From contig JAOKCF010000005.1 in the NCBI GenBank assembly GCA_028245195.1, positions 50,090-114,089 of the forward strand: a DNA stretch of 64,000 nucleotides, in the 5' to 3' direction. The position numbers and the translations under genes were made by a program. Every line of letters starts with the position of its first letter. Positions within the stretch are counted from its first letter, which is position 1. The notes below the pieces were generated by a model. The model was not told the DNA's origin. It was given only the letters and a program-made list of their open reading frames with translations, and ran no database searches. The DNA comes from Vicingaceae bacterium. Lineage in GTDB: Bacteria; Bacteroidota; Bacteroidia; Flavobacteriales_E; Vicingaceae. Of this stretch, positions 62,348 through 64,000 are shown piece by piece.

Positions 62348-63618
62348 GTACTTTCTCTCATCAATGTTTGGCTTCTGTCAGGTCCGACAGAAACAATTGT
62401 GATTGGTGTTTCCAAAATTCGTTCCAAATAATCGATGTAGGTTTGAAGCGTTGAAGGAATTTCATCAATAGATCTTAATCCAGTCAAATCTTCTGACCAA
62501 CCTTTAAGCTCCTCGTAAACTGGAATTAACTCTTCACCTACTAAGTCGAAAGGCATAAAGTCAATCACTTCTCCTTTGTACTTATATCCGGTACAAGCTT
62601 TTACGGTTTCAAATTCACTTAATACGTCTGCCTTTGTCATGATTAGTTGAGTTACACCATTAATCATACAAGCATACTTTAATGCTGGTAGGTCAATCCA
62701 ACCACATCTTCTTGGCCTGCCTGTGGTGGCTCCAAATTCATGACCTGATTTTCTCATGAGCTCTCCCACTTCATCTTCTAATTCAGTTGGGAATGGTCCA
62801 CTACCCACTCTTGTGCAATATGCTTTAAAAATTCCGTACACCTCTCCTATTTGATTTGGCGCAATACCTAATCCTGTGCATGCACCAGCTGTAATGGTAT
62901 TTGATGAGGTTACAAATGGATATGAACCAAAATCTATGTCCAACAAAGTACCTTGAGCACCTTCAGCTAATATTCTCTTTCCTTCCTTCTTTTGATCATT
63001 AACAAAGTGCTCACTATCTACCAAGCTAAAGTTTTTAAACTCCATGGCACATTTCATCCACTCTGCTTCCAATTCATTTAAATCATATTCAAAATCAAAT
63101 TGGTTAAGCAACTGCACATGCTTCTCTCTTAAGTTTGTATATCTTTCTTTAAAATTGGGCGATTCGATATCTCCAACTCTCAATCCATTACGACCTGTTT
63201 TATCCATGTAGGTTGGTCCAATTCCTTTTAAGGTTGAACCTATCTTCTTTTTTCCCTTAGATTTCTCAGAAGCAGCATCTAACAATCGATGAGTCGGCAA
63301 AATCAAGTGAGCTTTCCTAGAAATTACCATGCGCTCATTAATTGGCACCTTCATTTCTTTCAAGTTATTCACCTCTTTAATAAAAAGAATTGGGTCTATT
63401 ACAACACCATTACCTACAACGTTCACCTTTTTATCGTGAAAGATGCCGGAAGGAATCGTATTCAACACGTGTTTAATTCCGTCGAACTTTAAGGTATGTC
63501 CTGCATTTGGTCCACCTTGGAAACGCGCTATTACATCGTATTCAGGAGTTAATACATCTACAACTTTTCCTTTCCCTTCGTCTCCCCACTGAAGACCTAA
63601 TAAAACATCAACTTTCAT
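62332..63618 (-). CDS. purA: Adenylosuccinate synthetase
   Basis: First committed step from IMP to AMP, using GTP and aspartate. The 428 residues are full length, with LGLQWGDEGKGKVVDVL (catalytic Asp), GGPNAGHTLKFD (catalytic His), IGSTLKGIGPTYMDKTGRNG, AEGAQGTLLDIDFGSYPFVT, GRPRRCGWIDL and the GTP-binding NGVTQLIMTKADVL. It begins 10 bp after the Fur-family gene, which suggests co-transcription, and overlaps ostA at its 3' end. Confidence 0.97.
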   Translation of the reverse strand: MKVDVLLGLQWGDEGKGKVVDVLTPEYDVIARFQGGPNAGHTLKFDGIKHVLNTIPSGIFHDKKVNVVGNGVVIDPILFIKEVNNLKEMKVPINERMVISRKAHLILPTHRLLDAASEKSKGKKKIGSTLKGIGPTYMDKTGRNGLRVGDIESPNFKERYTNLREKHVQLLNQFDFEYDLNELEAEWMKCAMEFKNFSLVDSEHFVNDQKKEGKRILAEGAQGTLLDIDFGSYPFVTSSNTITAGACTGLGIAPNQIGEVYGIFKAYCTRVGSGPFPTELEDEVGELMRKSGHEFGATTGRPRRCGWIDLPALKYACMINGVTQLIMTKADVLSEFETVKACTGYKYKGEVIDFMPFDLVGEELIPVYEELKGWSEDLTGLRSIDEIPSTLQTYIDYLERILETPITIVSVGPDRSQTLMRESTWATT

Positions 63619-63628
63619 TTGATTTGTT

Positions 63629-64000
63629 CTAAATTTTTGATTCTAAATTTTCGCAAGAGCTGCAAATTCCATATAAATTTAAGGAATGATGCACTATTTT
63701 AAAGTCTAATAACTCTCCTACGGTAGATTTTATATTTTGTATTCTCGGGTCGCAAAACTCGATTACTTTATTGCATTTAGTGCACACCAGGTGGTCGTGC
63801 TGCTTGTATTCGTAAGACCTCTCAAATTGGGCAATATTATTGCCAAACTGATGCTTTCGAACAAGATTACAAGCTTTTAATAAATCTATGGTATTGTATA
63901 AAGTAGCTCGACTAACACGATACTTTTTGTTTTTCATAGAAACATAAAGCGTTTCTATGTCAAAATGACCTTCTTGGCTGTATATTTCGTTGAGTATGGC
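63629..64000 (-). CDS. Fur-family metal-responsive transcriptional regulator (partial)
   Basis: The 3' part of a Fur/Zur/PerR regulator; the frame is open to the window edge and upstream codons [20 protein letters not shown] belong to the winged helix. [20 protein letters not shown] is the recognition helix, [15 protein letters not shown] carries the His and CxxC zinc site, and GICSSC near the end the second CxxC. The ATG at 63937 is internal. Which metal it senses cannot be told. It is upstream of purA by 10 bp. Confidence 0.9.
   Translation of the reverse strand, partial: AILNEIYSQEGHFDIETLYVSMKNKKYRVSRATLYNTIDLLKACNLVRKHQFGNNIAQFERSYEYKQHDHLVCTKCNKVIEFCDPRIQNIKSTVGELLDFKIVHHSLNLYGICSSCENLESKI

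Noticed and set aside
1..64000. CRISPR arrays, prophage, insertion sequences, tRNA or rRNA genes
   Set aside because: I looked for regular spaced repeats, transposase or integrase motifs and cloverleaf-like segments and saw none that were convincing. A covariance-model scan (tRNAscan, Infernal) would settle the RNA genes.

Overview
The window comes from an AT-rich member of the Bacteroidota, most likely order Flavobacteriales and probably marine or free-living in origin. The evidence is the combination of a type IX secretion (T9SS) sorting domain on a secreted protease, a TonB-dependent receptor paired with a DUF4249 lipoprotein, a DUF4293 protein, an OstA-like protein, a 30S protein THX, many promoters with the Bacteroidota -7 box TAnnTTTG, and almost no Shine-Dalgarno signals. 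No rRNA, tRNA, CRISPR array, phage gene or transposase was seen.

Layout. 1-3.7 kb (minus): a broken secreted phospholipase C-like gene, comB, gcvT, and the fused wreck of two tandem glycosyltransferase genes. 3.9-6.5 kb (plus): thiolase, NlpC/P60 endopeptidase, lipoprotein cyclophilin. 6.6-8.3 kb: VTT membrane protein, LON-domain protein, CoA-binding protein. 8.4-12.5 kb (minus): a tight receptor-lipoprotein-phosphatase operon. 12.6-17.8 kb: smpB, an exonuclease/GIY-YIG protein, ndk, a THX protein with a histone-H1-like tail, and topB. 18-21.8 kb: cysteine dioxygenase plus a PLP decarboxylase (a likely hypotaurine/taurine route), divergent from a sodium:solute symporter across a strongly phased A-tract region. 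21.9-30.2 kb: an NYN RNase-like protein, M28 and M49 peptidases, a two-component system, an acyltransferase and gene debris. 30.2-40.7 kb: aroA-aroB, a phosphoesterase, DUF4293, a FemAB-like transferase, a family 2 glycosyltransferase, TamB and tsaD. 40.7-48 kb: hydrolase pseudogene, T9SS protease, small lipoproteins, M1 peptidase, and two broken envelope genes. 48-57.8 kb: nitroreductase, VIT transporter, aminotransferase, heptose-7-phosphate kinase-like protein, a gene with three internal stops, WbqC, acyl-CoA carboxylase beta, TauE/SafE, and a broken GAF histidine kinase. 58-64 kb: an LTA-synthase-like phosphoglycerol transferase overlapping a lipid kinase, then ostA-purA-fur on the minus strand.

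Two themes stand out. First, about eleven accessory genes are broken, mostly by in-frame nonsense codons with the reading frame otherwise kept, sometimes with deletions, while every long housekeeping gene is intact. This looks like genuine ongoing gene loss, although sequencing errors at a few homopolymer sites cannot be excluded. Second, there are compact functional pairs whose pathway logic can be read from the sequence: cysteine dioxygenase with a cysteine-sulfinate/glutamate-type decarboxylase; a DAG-releasing phosphoglycerol transferase with a DAG kinase; and a TonB receptor with a DUF4249 lipoprotein and an e(P4)-type phosphatase. I did not find an obviously new defence or mobile system. 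The best candidates for something undescribed are the taurine module with its curved regulatory DNA and the receptor-phosphatase operon.
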